Numbered from the stretch's first letter, positions 1-8,911 are shown. The stretch is 64,000 bases of DNA from Streptomyces sp. GS7 (GCF_009834125.1 NZ_CP047146.1:1729501-1793500), one strand, 5' to 3'. Notes: generated by a model from the sequence alone, not told the origin. Translations and numbers: made by a program.

Positions 1-236
1 CGCGGGCCGGCGCCATGTTGCACGTGCGCCGCCTCGCGGACGGCGAGCGCACCGCCCTCCCGGATGCCGCCCGGGTGTACGTGCAGGTGGCACGCGGTGC
101 GGTGCGGCTCGGATCGGAGCGCCTGGCGGCCGGCGACGCGGCGCGGATCACGGACGCCGAAGGGCTGGAGCTGGTGGGGCTGACGGCGGCGGAGTGCCTG
201 GTGTGGGAGATGCGGCCGGAGTCGGTCTACGGATAG
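1..236 (+). CDS. Pirin family protein, C-terminal part (cut by window edge)
   Basis: The reading frame is open to the left edge, so only about the last 77 residues are present; the internal ATG at 15 is not taken as the start. The visible part has the alternating hydrophobic beta-strand pattern of the second cupin barrel of bicupin pirins (VYVQVARGAVRLGSE, then a GDAARITDAEGLEL turn and a final LVWEM strand), and it ends a few residues after that strand as pirins do. Pirins are cytoplasmic metal-binding cupins, some with quercetin dioxygenase activity; nothing here fixes the activity. It converges on the gene at 298-1116. The family call rests on the C-terminus only. Confidence 0.6.
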   Translation, partial: RAGAMLHVRRLADGERTALPDAARVYVQVARGAVRLGSERLAAGDAARITDAEGLELVGLTAAECLVWEMRPESVYG

Positions 237-297
237 GGGAGCGGGCGGCATACGGGAGGGCCGGGTGCCGCTCACTCCGTACCGGGCCCCGGAGCGG

Positions 298-1116
298 TCA
301 GTGGGCGGCCAGTTCGGCTAGTACCGCATCGGTCAGTTTCGGCCATGCCTCGATGGCCCACGGCCCGAAGTCCCGGTCGGTCAGCGCGACGCACGCCGCC
401 CGCGCGTCCGGGTCCACCCACAGGAACGTCCCCGACTGCCCGAAGTGCCCGAAGGTGCGCGGCGAGGACCCGGCGCCCGTCCAGTGCGGCGACTTCCCGT
501 CGCGGATCTCGAAGCCCAGCCCCCAGTCGTTGGGCTTCTGGTGGCCGTAGCCCGGCAGCACGCCGGTGAGCCCCGGGAAGGCGACCCCGGTCGCCGCCGC
601 GAGCGTCTGCGGCGCGAGCAGCCGGGGCGCCTGGAGTTCGGCCGCGAAGCGGATCAGGTCCGCGACCGTGGAGACGCCGTCCTTGGCCGGTGAGCCCTGC
701 AGGTCCGTCGCGGTCATGCCGAGCGGGGTGAGCACCGCCTCGTGCAGATACTGCGGGAAGGGGATGTCGGTCGCCTTGGCGATGTGGTCGCCGAGCGCCT
801 CGAAACCGGCGTTGGAATATATTCGGCGCGTGCCTGGCGCGGCCATCGCGCGCTGCTCGTCGAAGGCCAGCCCTGAGGTGTGGGCGAGCAGATGACGGAC
901 CGTGGCACCCTCGGGACCGGCCGGTTCGTCCAGTTCGACGGCGCCCTCCTCGACGGCGAGCAGCGCGGCGTAGGCGGCCAGCGGCTTGGTGACCGACGCC
1001 AGCGGGAAGCGGTGCTCCAGCGGGCCGTACGCTCCGGCCACCGAGCCATCGGCTCGTACGACGGCGGCCGAGGCGGTGGGCACCGGCCAGTTCTCGATCA
1101 TCCGCAGGCTCTCCAT
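298..1116 (-). CDS. Serine beta-lactamase-like hydrolase (class C / DD-peptidase fold)
   Basis: A 272-residue protein with the active-site signatures of the serine beta-lactamase and penicillin-binding-protein-like superfamily: SVTK at residues 41-44 (nucleophile S41, K44), YSN at 100-102, and a GHFGQSGT stretch near residue 225 in place of the KTG box. Such proteins act on esters, peptides or amides; true beta-lactam resistance cannot be inferred. There is no signal peptide, so it is probably cytoplasmic, which argues against a cell-wall role. It is slightly shorter than most family members (350-400). It is transcribed away from the MerR gene at 1304, sharing a 187-bp intergenic region with it. 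Confidence 0.8.
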   Translation of the reverse strand: MESLRMIENWPVPTASAAVVRADGSVAGAYGPLEHRFPLASVTKPLAAYAALLAVEEGAVELDEPAGPEGATVRHLLAHTSGLAFDEQRAMAAPGTRRIYSNAGFEALGDHIAKATDIPFPQYLHEAVLTPLGMTATDLQGSPAKDGVSTVADLIRFAAELQAPRLLAPQTLAAATGVAFPGLTGVLPGYGHQKPNDWGLGFEIRDGKSPHWTGAGSSPRTFGHFGQSGTFLWVDPDARAACVALTDRDFGPWAIEAWPKLTDAVLAELAAH

Positions 1117-1180
1117 GGTCCGAGCCTACGGGGTGCCCTGACGGCCTCAAATTCCGGTCAAGTCTCTCCGCGATCGGCGC

Positions 1181-1210
1181 TTGCTTGGAGTGCACTCCAG
1201 GTCTCTAGCG
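1181..1210 (+). promoter_or_regulatory. MerR-type promoter with operator dyad
   Basis: The segment holds the perfect dyad TGGAGTGCACTCCA (1187-1200 region) lying between a TTGCTT -35-like hexamer at 1181 and TCTAGC at 1204. A GC-centred dyad sitting inside the spacer is how MerR-family activators bind, and the GGAGTGCACTCC core matches the common MerR-family operator. It is about 95 bp upstream of the merR-like start and reads toward it, implying autoregulation and control of the aldo/keto reductase. Exact transcription start is not known. Confidence 0.7.
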
Positions 1211-1303
1211 TTGGGGAGGTCGAGAGGCATCCGACCAGAGTCCGGACGGCGGCGCGGTGTCTGGGGACGAACGAGCCATCCGGCGAAGAGGGGGAGACGC
1301 GGT

Positions 1304-1819
1304 ATGACCGTGACGCAGAGCGGGCCGGCGACCGACGGCGCGACCATGACCAGGGGGCTGCCGGAGGTGCCGTGCCCCCGGCCGCGGCCGGCGACGCTGC
1401 AGGGGTGCGCGACCTCGCCCGCCCATCCGCGTCCCACCGGCCACGACCGGTACACGATCAGCGAGGTGGCCGAGCACACCGGCCTGAGCGCGCACACCCT
1501 GCGCTGGTACGAGCGGATCGGCCTGATGCCGCATGTGGACCGTACGCACACAGGGCAGCGCCGCTTCACCAACCGCGATCTGGACTGGCTGAATCTGGTC
1601 GCCAAGCTGCGGCTGACCGGCATGCCGGTCGCCGACATGGTCCGTTACGCGGAGCTGGTGCGGGCCGGCGAGAGCACCTTCGCCGAGCGCGAGCGGTTGC
1701 TGACCGAGCACCGCGAGGACGTACGGCAGCGGATAGCCGAGCTGCAGAGCACGCTGGACGTACTCGACTACAAGATCGACATCTATGCCGACGCCCGGCG
1801 GGCGTCCGAGAGGTTCTGA
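1304..1819 (+). CDS. MerR family transcriptional regulator
   Basis: A 171-residue protein from the ATG at 1304, chosen because GAAGAGGGGGAG lies just upstream; an in-frame ATG at 1346 is possible. The winged HTH runs from about residue 50 to 90 (YTISEVAEHTGLSAHTLRWY then RIGLMP), followed by the long dimerisation helix. The 49-residue N-terminal extension before the HTH is rich in Pro and Thr and is unusual for the family. I see no paired C-terminal cysteines for metal sensing, so it fits the oxidoreductase-linked MerR group. It ends 6 bp before the aldo/keto reductase start, so the two are almost certainly one operon driven by the dyad promoter at 1181-1210. Confidence 0.85.
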   Translation: MTVTQSGPATDGATMTRGLPEVPCPRPRPATLQGCATSPAHPRPTGHDRYTISEVAEHTGLSAHTLRWYERIGLMPHVDRTHTGQRRFTNRDLDWLNLVAKLRLTGMPVADMVRYAELVRAGESTFAERERLLTEHREDVRQRIAELQSTLDVLDYKIDIYADARRASERF

Positions 1820-1825
1820 GGTCTC

Positions 1826-2842
1826 ATGGGGAGCGAGAAGATCGGCACGGTGGAGCTGGGCACCGGCGGCCCGCGGGTGGGGGTCCAGGGCCTCGGCTGC
1901 ATGGGCATGAGCTGGGCCTATGGGCCGACCGACGCCGACGAGGCACGGGCCACCCTGGAGCGCGCCCTCGAACTGGGCGTCACGCTCTACGACACCGCCG
2001 ATGTCTACGGCGCGGGCGAGAACGAGAAGTTCATCGCCCCCTTCATCCAGGCGCACCGCGACGAGGTGGTGCTGGCCACCAAGTTCGCGCTGGTCAGCAA
2101 TCCGGACCAGCCCTACACCCGCGCCGTCCGCAACGACCGCGCCTACGTCCGGCAGGCCGTCGAGGCCAGCCTGCGGCGCCTCGGCGTCGACGTGATCGAC
2201 CTCTACTACATGCACCGCCGCGATGTGAACGTCCCGATCGAGGAATCGGTCGGCGCGATGGCCGAGTTGGTGACCGAGGGCAAGGTCAGGCATCTGGGGC
2301 TGAGCGAGGTGACCGCCTCCGAGCTGCGTGCCGCACACGCCGTCCACCCCATCGCGGCGGTCCAGTCCGAGTGGTCGCTCTTCAGCCGCGACATCGAGCA
2401 GAGCGTGGTTGCGGCCGCGGCCGGCCTCGGCGTCGCCCTCGTCCCGTACTCGCCGCTCGGCCGCGGCTTCCTGACCGGCTCCTTCGTGCACGCCGACACG
2501 GAGCTGGGCGAGGACGACTTCCGCCGCCGGCAGCCCCGCTTCACGGGTGACAACGCCGCCGCCAACGCCGCCCTGCTGGAACCGGTCCGGAAGATCGCGG
2601 ACGCCCATGGCGCGACGCTCGGCCAGGTCGCGCTGGCGTGGGTGCACCACCAGGCCGCCGCCCGCGGGCTGACGGTCGTCCCGATCCCCGGCACGAGCAA
2701 GCGCCGCCGGATCGAGGAGAACACCGGCGCCACGCGGCTCGCGCTCGGCGAGCAGGACCTGGCGCTGCTGGAGCCGATCGCGGGCCGGGTGGCGGGGGAC
2801 CGGTACGCCGACATGACGTTCACGTCGGCCGGCCGGGAGTAA
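1826..2842 (+). CDS. Aldo/keto reductase
   Basis: A 338-residue NADPH-dependent (beta/alpha)8 barrel reductase. The catalytic tetrad is complete: D56, Y61, K86 and H130. The C-terminal cofactor loop reads IPGTSKRRRIEENTGA, and the GLGCMGMSWAYG opening places it with the AKR13-like (YajO/Tas) subgroup that reduces small aldehydes. Length is normal for the family. It starts 6 bp after the MerR regulator stop and is likely induced by the ligand of that regulator. It is followed by a strong bidirectional terminator at 2941-2981. The natural substrate is not evident. Confidence 0.9.
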   Translation: MGSEKIGTVELGTGGPRVGVQGLGCMGMSWAYGPTDADEARATLERALELGVTLYDTADVYGAGENEKFIAPFIQAHRDEVVLATKFALVSNPDQPYTRAVRNDRAYVRQAVEASLRRLGVDVIDLYYMHRRDVNVPIEESVGAMAELVTEGKVRHLGLSEVTASELRAAHAVHPIAAVQSEWSLFSRDIEQSVVAAAAGLGVALVPYSPLGRGFLTGSFVHADTELGEDDFRRRQPRFTGDNAAANAALLEPVRKIADAHGATLGQVALAWVHHQAAARGLTVVPIPGTSKRRRIEENTGATRLALGEQDLALLEPIAGRVAGDRYADMTFTSAGRE

Positions 2843-2940
2843 CCGGGCCGGAACCACGGCGCCGGCGCGGCGGGCCCAACGGGCCGCCGGATGCCGGGTG
2901 TTCGGCGGGACCGGGCCCCGGCGCCGTACGGCGCCCCGGT

Positions 2941-2981
2941 GCCTTCGGGTGCGTGATCGGGCTGATCACGCACCCGAAGGC
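2941..2981. terminator. Bidirectional hairpin terminator
   Basis: GCCTTCGGGTGCGTGATC (2941-2958) pairs perfectly with its complement at 2964-2981 around the 5-nt loop GGGCT. The 18-bp stem sits between the convergent aldo/keto reductase and acyltransferase genes, so it can end both transcripts. There is no U tract, as is common in high-GC actinobacteria. Confidence 0.85.
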
Positions 2982-3017
2982 GCGGTGCGGGGCGGCAGAC
3001 GTGCGTCCGCCGGGCGG

Positions 3018-4256
3018 TTACGCGAGCCCCAGCGCGAACACCGCGAAACCGGCCGCCAGGACCGCCGCGACCGCCCGGCGGGCCCGCCCCACGCCGGTCC
3101 ACGGCGTCTCGAAGCGGCGGGTGACCCGCCCGATGAGGACGAGCAGGACGGCGAAGACCGGCAGCCAGGCCAGCCGCGCCAGGATCCAGCCGGGCGAGTC
3201 GGGGGCGACGGTCAGGCCCGGTACGGCGCCGGCGAGGGAGAACGGCACGGCCGCCGAGAACATCGCGGTCTGGTGCCAGCACAGGATCGTCATCGCACAG
3301 AGGTTGATCATCACGACCGGCGCCCACAGCACGGGCCGGCGCAGCAGCGCGGCCAGCCGGTCGCGGAGCAGGATCGCGGCCCCGGACTGCGCCGCGGCCA
3401 GCGCCAGGACCAGCAGCGACGGCGGGTGGGAGTTCGTCCGGTCCTGCCCGGGGACCCCGACCATGCTCGCCGGGTAGTGGAAGAACAGCAGCAGCGCGGC
3501 GAACAGCGCGGCGCCGCCGAGCAGCAGCGTCCAGGCGGCGCGCCGACCGAGCCGCCGCTCTCCCCAGGAGACGCCGAGCTGGTAGGCGAACATCCAGCCG
3601 GGCAGCAGATTGAGCAGGCTCAGCCAGGGCGGCATGGCCTCCGCGTACGGCCCGTACCGCAGGAAGTCGACGACGGCGACCGCCGCGAGCAGTGGCGCCG
3701 CGGCCCAGCCGCCCATCCGCCGTGCGGCGCGGGCGCAGTACGGCGTGAGCGCGGTGACCAGCACATACACCCCGACGAACCAGAGCGGCTGGATCACCAG
3801 CGTCGCCCCCGTGCGCAGCGTCGCAACGGGCACCCCCAGGCTGTACAGCAGCGGTAGCAGGGCCGCCCAGACGGCGGTGACGCCCAGCACCGGGCGGCCC
3901 AGCCGGACGATCCGGCCGCGCAGCCAGGCGCCGGTGGTATCGCCCCGCGCGGTGGCGCGCCGCAGGGACAGCACCGAGGCATAGCCGCCGACCAGGAAGA
4001 AGATGCCGAGCATCTGGAGTAACCAGCTCAACGGCGCGAGGAAGCCGCAGGCGGTCAGCGGGCTGGCGTTGTGCAGCGCGCCGTCGGCACCCCGGGTGAA
4101 GCCGCCGAGCAGCCAGTGGCCGGTGGGGACGGAGAGCAGGGCGAGGGCGCGCAGTCCGTCGACGGCGCGGTCGCGGTGCACCGGGGTGCGGTCCTCGATG
4201 GCGTGGACGGCGGTGCGCACGGTCCGGGTGAGGCGTACGAGAGGTGCGGTGTCCAT
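3018..4256 (-). CDS. Acyltransferase family 3 membrane protein
   Basis: A 412-residue integral membrane protein with roughly ten hydrophobic segments. The opening RDRAVDGLRALALLSVPTGH corresponds to the conserved R-x10-H signature of the acyltransferase-3 family (OafA/NodX type), which O-acylates sugars, lipids or antibiotics at the membrane; here the histidine is the H of PTGH. The following segment FFLVGGYASVLSLRR matches the second conserved block. It lies downstream of the DUF1023 hydrolase in the same orientation, 163 bp away, so co-transcription is possible but not shown. The acyl acceptor is unknown. Confidence 0.75.
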   Translation of the reverse strand: MDTAPLVRLTRTVRTAVHAIEDRTPVHRDRAVDGLRALALLSVPTGHWLLGGFTRGADGALHNASPLTACGFLAPLSWLLQMLGIFFLVGGYASVLSLRRATARGDTTGAWLRGRIVRLGRPVLGVTAVWAALLPLLYSLGVPVATLRTGATLVIQPLWFVGVYVLVTALTPYCARAARRMGGWAAAPLLAAVAVVDFLRYGPYAEAMPPWLSLLNLLPGWMFAYQLGVSWGERRLGRRAAWTLLLGGAALFAALLLFFHYPASMVGVPGQDRTNSHPPSLLVLALAAAQSGAAILLRDRLAALLRRPVLWAPVVMINLCAMTILCWHQTAMFSAAVPFSLAGAVPGLTVAPDSPGWILARLAWLPVFAVLLVLIGRVTRRFETPWTGVGRARRAVAAVLAAGFAVFALGLA

Positions 4257-4419
4257 GGGGCGTCCCTGGGTGAGTGGTGGATGCCGGGTGACCGATCGCT
4301 AGTGCCCGGTGGCGAGTTCTGCGGCGTGGCGACCGGGGGGCGTGCCGGATGGCGGTGGCTGCGGGGGAGCGGGGCCGCCGGCCGGCGCGCGCGGCACCCC
4401 GGTGGCGGGCCGGTCGCCG

Positions 4420-5586
4420 TCAGCGCACCTCGGCGTAGCGGCCCAGCGCGATCGCCGCGAAGTTGCGGAGGGAGTCCGTGCCGGGGGCGAGGTATCCGGT
4501 GTGGCCCTTGGCCTGCTGGGCGGAGACGCGCCGGGCGCCGAACGCCGGATCGGTGGGGTCCGTGCCGTGCCCCAGGCCCAGCAGCTCGACGTTCGGGACG
4601 TCGCCGATCCAGTCGGAGGCGTCCCGGGCCGCCCACACCCGGGCCGGGGTGCGCAGCTCCGCCACGTTGTCCTGGCGCGTCCCGGGCGAGCCGAAGACCA
4701 TCAGGTCGGCGATCTCACCGCGTTCCAGACGCGGCGCGGCCAGCCCGCAGACCACCGATCCGTAGCTGTGGCAGAACACCGCCGGCGCCGGGGTGCCGAG
4801 GGCGGCGAGGCCGGACAGGAGGCGGGCCAGCCGGGGCGCGCCGGCCTCGGCGAGCCGGCCGGTGGCCGCGTCCGGGCCGAGGCCCACCGGGGTGGTGTAG
4901 CCGGCCCAGGCGATCACCGCCGTACGGGTCCCGGGCGCATCCGCCGCCATCTGCCGGCGCAGCGAGGCGGCCATGCCGGTCGGGGTGCCGTACGGGTCCT
5001 TCGCGCGGTCGAACGACGCCAGGTCGATGTCCGAGCCGGGCACGATCACCGCGGTCCGCTCGGCGGTCGCCATGTCGCCGTGCACTTCGGCCACTTGACC
5101 GCGTCCGCGCGGGTCGAAGGCGAGGATGTGGCGCCCGGGGGCGAGCAGCGCGGCGCAGCGGTCGGCGGCCTTCCGGGCCTGCCGGTGGTCCTGGAGGGTG
5201 CCGGCCGGGTCGGTGGCGAGGGCGAGTTGGCGGTCCCGCTCCGCGCGCAGCGCACGGGCGTTGGCCTCGTAGCGCAGGGCGACCGGCGCACCGTCGAGGT
5301 TGCCGACGGTGAGCGGATGCCGAGCGGCGAGCGACTGCCGCTCGTGGTCGGTCAGCGAGGCGAAGAAGCGGGCGACCTCGGCGGGCTCCGCGGTGGCCGG
5401 ATCCGGTAGCCGCACGCCCAGCGAGTGGTCGGCCCGCCAGGCGGCGGCCCCGGGCGCCGGCCCGGTCACCGCGGTCTGCGCGGTGCCGGCCGCCCATCCG
5501 CCGGTACCCGCGACGACGGCCGCCGCCAGTGCGGCGGCGACGACGGTCCGCTTGCTGCGCCGAAGGCCGTTGCGCGGCACGGTCAT
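4420..5586 (-). CDS. Alpha/beta hydrolase, DUF1023 family (membrane-anchored)
   Basis: A 388-residue protein starting at the ATG preceded by GGGAGAGACC. Residues 14-34 form a signal peptide or anchor. The DUF1023 core holds the nucleophile elbow CHSYGS with S274, a TAVIAWAGYTTP strand before it, and a late GHGTDPTDPAFGAR segment typical of the family. These actinobacterial proteins are likely extracytoplasmic esterases of unknown substrate. It is a paralog of the gene at 9101-10315, with the same order of blocks and near-identical motifs (VFCHSYGSVVCG versus LFCHSYGSVVCG). It is about 200 bp upstream of the two-component response regulator terminator. Confidence 0.8.
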   Translation of the reverse strand: MTVPRNGLRRSKRTVVAAALAAAVVAGTGGWAAGTAQTAVTGPAPGAAAWRADHSLGVRLPDPATAEPAEVARFFASLTDHERQSLAARHPLTVGNLDGAPVALRYEANARALRAERDRQLALATDPAGTLQDHRQARKAADRCAALLAPGRHILAFDPRGRGQVAEVHGDMATAERTAVIVPGSDIDLASFDRAKDPYGTPTGMAASLRRQMAADAPGTRTAVIAWAGYTTPVGLGPDAATGRLAEAGAPRLARLLSGLAALGTPAPAVFCHSYGSVVCGLAAPRLERGEIADLMVFGSPGTRQDNVAELRTPARVWAARDASDWIGDVPNVELLGLGHGTDPTDPAFGARRVSAQQAKGHTGYLAPGTDSLRNFAAIALGRYAEVR

Positions 5587-5701
5587 GGTGGTCTCTCCCT
5601 CTTCCAGCGGTGTGGCGGAGGGAAAGGTAGGAAGACGGTGTATGACGTGACGTCACACCGGGGCGCCAACTCCCGGGTGATACCGGGGTAGGGGGTGCCG
5701 G

Positions 5702-5731
5702 CGCGCTCTCGTCCTCGCGGAGGAGAGCGCG
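5702..5731. terminator. Probable hairpin terminator after the response regulator
   Basis: CGCGCTCTC at 5702-5710 pairs with GAGAGCGCG at 5723-5731 across a 12-nt loop that can itself form TCCTC/GAGGA pairs in an alternative fold. It lies 70 bp past the stop of the response regulator on the minus strand, so it probably ends that operon. Confidence 0.45.
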
Positions 5732-5800
5732 GGGGCTGCCCCCAGGAGCGGGGTGGGGCCGGCAGGAGGGCGGGGTGGGGCTACCCGGAGGAGGCCCCGG

Positions 5801-6481
5801 TCACCGCTCCCCGGGGGCCACCAGACCCGACTCGTACGCGAAGATCACGGCTTGGGCGCGGTCCCGCAGCTCCAACTTGGCGAGCACCCGGCCGATATGG
5901 GTCTTCACGGTCTGCTCGGCGAGGATCAGGGCATCGGCGATCTCCTGGTTGGACAGACCGCGGGCGATCAGCTCCAGGACCTCCGTCTCCCGCGGCGTCA
6001 GCCCGTTCAGCCGCAGGGAGGCGCGGTCCTTGCGGGGCGCCGGCCGCTGACGGGCGAAATCGGCGATCAGGCGCCGGGTCACCGACGGCGCGAGCAGTGC
6101 CTCGCCGGCCGCCACCACGCGCACCGCGGAGATCAGGTCGGCCGGCGGCGCGTCCTTGAGCAGAAACCCGGACGCGCCCGCCCGCAGCGCCTCATAGACA
6201 TAGTCGTCGACATCGAAGGTGGTCAGCATCAGCACCTTCGGGCGGTGGGTGACGCCGATGGGCGGATCGAGCAGCTGACGGGCCGCCTCCAGCCCGTCCA
6301 TCTCGGGCATCCGGACATCCATCAGCACCACATCGGGGTGCGTCCGCCGGCTCAGCGCCACGCCCTGCACACCGTCCGGGGCGTCACCCACCACGTCGAT
6401 GTCGCTCTGCGCGGCGAGCAGGGCGGCGAACCCCGCCCGCACCATGGCCTGGTCGTCGACGATGATCACGCGCGTGGTCAT
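5801..6481 (-). CDS. NarL/FixJ family response regulator
   Basis: A 226-residue two-domain regulator. The receiver has the acidic pair D9/D10, phospho-acceptor D55 (VVLMDVRMPEMDG), T87/T88 and K109 (SGFLLKDAPP). A LuxR-type HTH occupies about residues 160-215 (LTPRETEVLELIARGLSNQEIA, then TVKTHIGRVLAKL). Its ATG overlaps the stop of the histidine kinase gene by 4 bp (ATGA), so the two are translationally coupled and form a cognate pair. Target genes are not evident from the sequence; the flanking DUF1023 hydrolases and the DUF4429 protein are candidates by position only. Confidence 0.93.
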   Translation of the reverse strand: MTTRVIIVDDQAMVRAGFAALLAAQSDIDVVGDAPDGVQGVALSRRTHPDVVLMDVRMPEMDGLEAARQLLDPPIGVTHRPKVLMLTTFDVDDYVYEALRAGASGFLLKDAPPADLISAVRVVAAGEALLAPSVTRRLIADFARQRPAPRKDRASLRLNGLTPRETEVLELIARGLSNQEIADALILAEQTVKTHIGRVLAKLELRDRAQAVIFAYESGLVAPGER

Positions 6482-7869
6482 GGGGAGTCGGAGCCCTTCG
6501 CTGAGAGAGGAGCCGCCCCGGAGAGCGGAGCGGAGAGGGGGAGTTGGGCGGCGACCCGGAAGCCGCCGTCGGGCAGCGGCCCGGTGTCGAGCGTGCCGTC
6601 CACCAGACGCACCCGCTCCCGCATGCCGACCAGGCCGTGCCCGGTGCCGCTGGTCTCCAGCGGCGCGGAGGGCACCGGTGGCCGGGAGTTGACGACCAGC
6701 ACCGTCAGCCGTGCGCCGTCCCCGGTCGTCGTCACCGACACCCGGGTCTGCGCGCCCGGCGCATGCCGCACCACATTGGCCAGCGCCTCCTGGACGATGC
6801 GGTACGCCGACAGGTCCACCGCCGGCTCCGGGACCACCGGCTCCGGCGGCAGCACCAACTCGACCGGCACACCGGCCCGTACGGTGGCCTCGACCAGCTT
6901 CGGCAGCTGGCCGATCCCGGGCTGCGGGGCCTTCTCCGGACCGCCCTGCCGCTCCGTCTCCTCGCTGCGCAGCACCCCGAGCAGCCGGCGCATCTCCGCC
7001 AGGGACTCGCGCGCGGTGGCGGCGATCGCCCCGAACTCCTCCTGGGCCTCCTGGGGTATCCCGCTGATGCGGTAAGGGGCGCTGTCGGCCTGGACCGTGA
7101 TCACCGACATGTGGTGGGCGACGACATCGTGCAGCTCACGGGCGATACGGGTGCGCTCCTCCAGCAGCGTGCGCCGGGCGCGCTCCGCCTCGCTGATGGT
7201 CTCCTGCTCCTGCAACTTCCGCTGGGCGTCGCCGCGTTCCCGCAGGGCGGCGCCCATCAGCAGCATCACGCCGGCGAGGACGAACATCAGCACCCAGGTG
7301 CTCTGACTCCTGTCGGGCGCGATCGTCTCGGCGAGGATCCCGGCGGCGCCGGTCGTCAGCCAGACCGCGATCAGGGTGCGGCGGCGCTCGCGCAGCGCCA
7401 GCGCCAGCATCAGCACCAGATAGCCGACGATCACCGTGGGCGGCCAGGGCCAGGTGCGGCCGGCGACCCCGTCGGTGCCGATCAGGGCCGCGGCACCGAC
7501 GAGATCCGCCGCGAAGATCACCCACCATGCCTGGAGCGGCCGGGTCACCGCGAGCAGCAGCGGCACGCTCTGCGCGGTGGCGAGCGCGCCCGCCAGGCCG
7601 CCGCTCATGCCGTAGTCGTTGTGGAGGACGTTCACGCCCGACGGCAGCAGGGAGACCGTGAACACGAACGCAACGAGGTAGGGCAGACGGCGCAGCCAGC
7701 GGCTCTGGACGCCGGCGAACAGCGGGGTGCCGGGACCGGCCGGGGTGCCGAGCTCGGCGGCGAGGACGCGCACCGCCTGCCGGGCGGCGCGCAGCGCCTT
7801 GGTGCGGACCGGCTCGGGCCCGTCGCCGCGGGCCGGCTCGCGCTCTGGGGTGGGGGGTCGCTTGAACAT
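6478..7869 (-). CDS. Sensor histidine kinase (HisKA_3 / NarX-like)
   Basis: A 463-residue kinase from the ATG at 7869; a longer frame to 7941 runs into the hairpin at 7904-7952 and is not favoured. After a basic N-terminal tail come six or so membrane segments (about residues 62-210) with no recognisable extracellular sensor domain, then a short coiled coil and the HisKA_3 box RIARELHDVVAHHMSV with phospho-acceptor H247. The HATPase domain follows (YRIVQEALANVVRHA; GTGHGLVGMRERV). Many such intramembrane-sensing kinases respond to envelope stress, but the signal here is unknown. It overlaps the response regulator by 4 bp. Confidence 0.9.
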   Translation of the reverse strand: MFKRPPTPEREPARGDGPEPVRTKALRAARQAVRVLAAELGTPAGPGTPLFAGVQSRWLRRLPYLVAFVFTVSLLPSGVNVLHNDYGMSGGLAGALATAQSVPLLLAVTRPLQAWWVIFAADLVGAAALIGTDGVAGRTWPWPPTVIVGYLVLMLALALRERRRTLIAVWLTTGAAGILAETIAPDRSQSTWVLMFVLAGVMLLMGAALRERGDAQRKLQEQETISEAERARRTLLEERTRIARELHDVVAHHMSVITVQADSAPYRISGIPQEAQEEFGAIAATARESLAEMRRLLGVLRSEETERQGGPEKAPQPGIGQLPKLVEATVRAGVPVELVLPPEPVVPEPAVDLSAYRIVQEALANVVRHAPGAQTRVSVTTTGDGARLTVLVVNSRPPVPSAPLETSGTGHGLVGMRERVRLVDGTLDTGPLPDGGFRVAAQLPLSAPLSGAAPLSAKGSDSP

Positions 7870-7903
7870 CGCGAGATCAATGTAAGCGGACCGCCCGCGC
7901 ACC

Positions 7904-7952
7904 GGCGTCATACCGTGGTTCGGGCTTGCGGCCCGTACCACGGTATGACGCC
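7904..7952. terminator. Long hairpin terminator
   Basis: The arms GGCGTCATACCGTGGT (7904-7919) and its exact complement (7937-7952) form a 16-bp stem; after one T-T mismatch the stem continues for 5 bp (CGGGC/GCCCG) to a TTGCG loop. It separates the DUF4429 gene from the histidine kinase start, both on the minus strand, so it most likely ends the DUF4429 transcript. Confidence 0.75.
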
Positions 7953-8023
7953 CGCCCGACGGGCCGGGACCCGCGCGGCTCGTCCGTCCGGCTCCGCCAC
8001 GGCCCGCCCGGAGCCCCCGCCCC

Positions 8024-8911
8024 TCAGAGTTCCGCCAGCAACTCCGCCTTCTTCGCGCTGAATTCGGCGTCCGTCAGCAGCCCCGCCTCGTGCAGCTCCC
8101 CGAGATGCCGGATCCGGTCCGCGATGTCGGCGGGGTCCCGGCGGGTCTCCCCGGCCCGGCGCACCGGCTCGCGCTCCGGCACGTCCGGCGCCGGGTCGGC
8201 GGCGCGTACCGCCTCCAGTACGGAGGCGGCGAACGGCAGCGACTCGTGGACCAGCCCGTAGCCGAGCCCGAAGACCACCGCCGCCGGGTCCTGGTCGGCC
8301 TCGCCGGCCCCCGGCTCGCGGGCCCCGCGCTCCAGCAGCCGCAGATGGCCGTTGAGGACCTCCGGCGAGCGCCACTCCACCCCGGTCAGCTCGTCGACCG
8401 CGAACATCTGGTCGCCGCTCTTCCACTTGGCCGAGGACGCGCCCGTCCAGAACCAGCGGAAGGCGACCGACCGGCCGTCGAAGGACGCCTTGCCGTCGTA
8501 CGCCTTGAAGTGCAGCGGAGGCTCCGGTGCGGCCACGAGGTGGCGCTCGGCGGGCTCTTTCGCCGCGGGCCCCAGCGCCGCGCGCAGCTCGTCGGCGTAG
8601 AACTCGGCCAGCGTCTCGCGCTCGGCCGGCAGCACCAGCCGGTACGGGTCGGCGTCCTCCTTGAGCTGTCCGTTCGCCGCCTCCATCAGGGGGTCGGCCC
8701 CCTGCCGCGGCACGGCGTGCAGCACCACCGCGCCGCGCCTGCCCTGGGAGACCTCGACGGACTTCAGCGCCTCGTACGGGATGCGTCGCTCGCCGAGCGC
8801 CTGGAACAGCCTCGGCCTGCGGATCCCCCGTTCGAAGCGGATGAGCACGGAGTCCGTGTCGAACTCCCAGACGGCGTGAAAACCGGCCAGCACATCACCC
8901 ATGTGGCTCAT
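8024..8911 (-). CDS. DUF4429 protein with C-terminal SHOCT domain
   Basis: A 295-residue soluble protein. The N-terminal two thirds carry two DUF4429-type beta-rich repeats (starting VWEFDTDSVLIRFERG and FKAYDGKASFDGRSVAFRW), and the last 35 residues are a classic SHOCT domain (IADRIRHLGELHEAGLLTDA then EFSAKKAELL). SHOCT is a short helical oligomerisation or targeting module found at protein ends. A second ATG at 8902 is as good a start as 8911. It is bounded by hairpins on both sides, so it is monocistronic. Function is unknown; related actinobacterial genes are annotated only by domain. Confidence 0.8.
   Translation of the reverse strand: MSHMGDVLAGFHAVWEFDTDSVLIRFERGIRRPRLFQALGERRIPYEALKSVEVSQGRRGAVVLHAVPRQGADPLMEAANGQLKEDADPYRLVLPAERETLAEFYADELRAALGPAAKEPAERHLVAAPEPPLHFKAYDGKASFDGRSVAFRWFWTGASSAKWKSGDQMFAVDELTGVEWRSPEVLNGHLRLLERGAREPGAGEADQDPAAVVFGLGYGLVHESLPFAASVLEAVRAADPAPDVPEREPVRRAGETRRDPADIADRIRHLGELHEAGLLTDAEFSAKKAELLAEL

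Noticed and set aside
4257..4419. Hairpin or small gene between the acyltransferase and DUF1023 genes
   Set aside because: Only imperfect GC-rich pairings typical of background; no credible frame.
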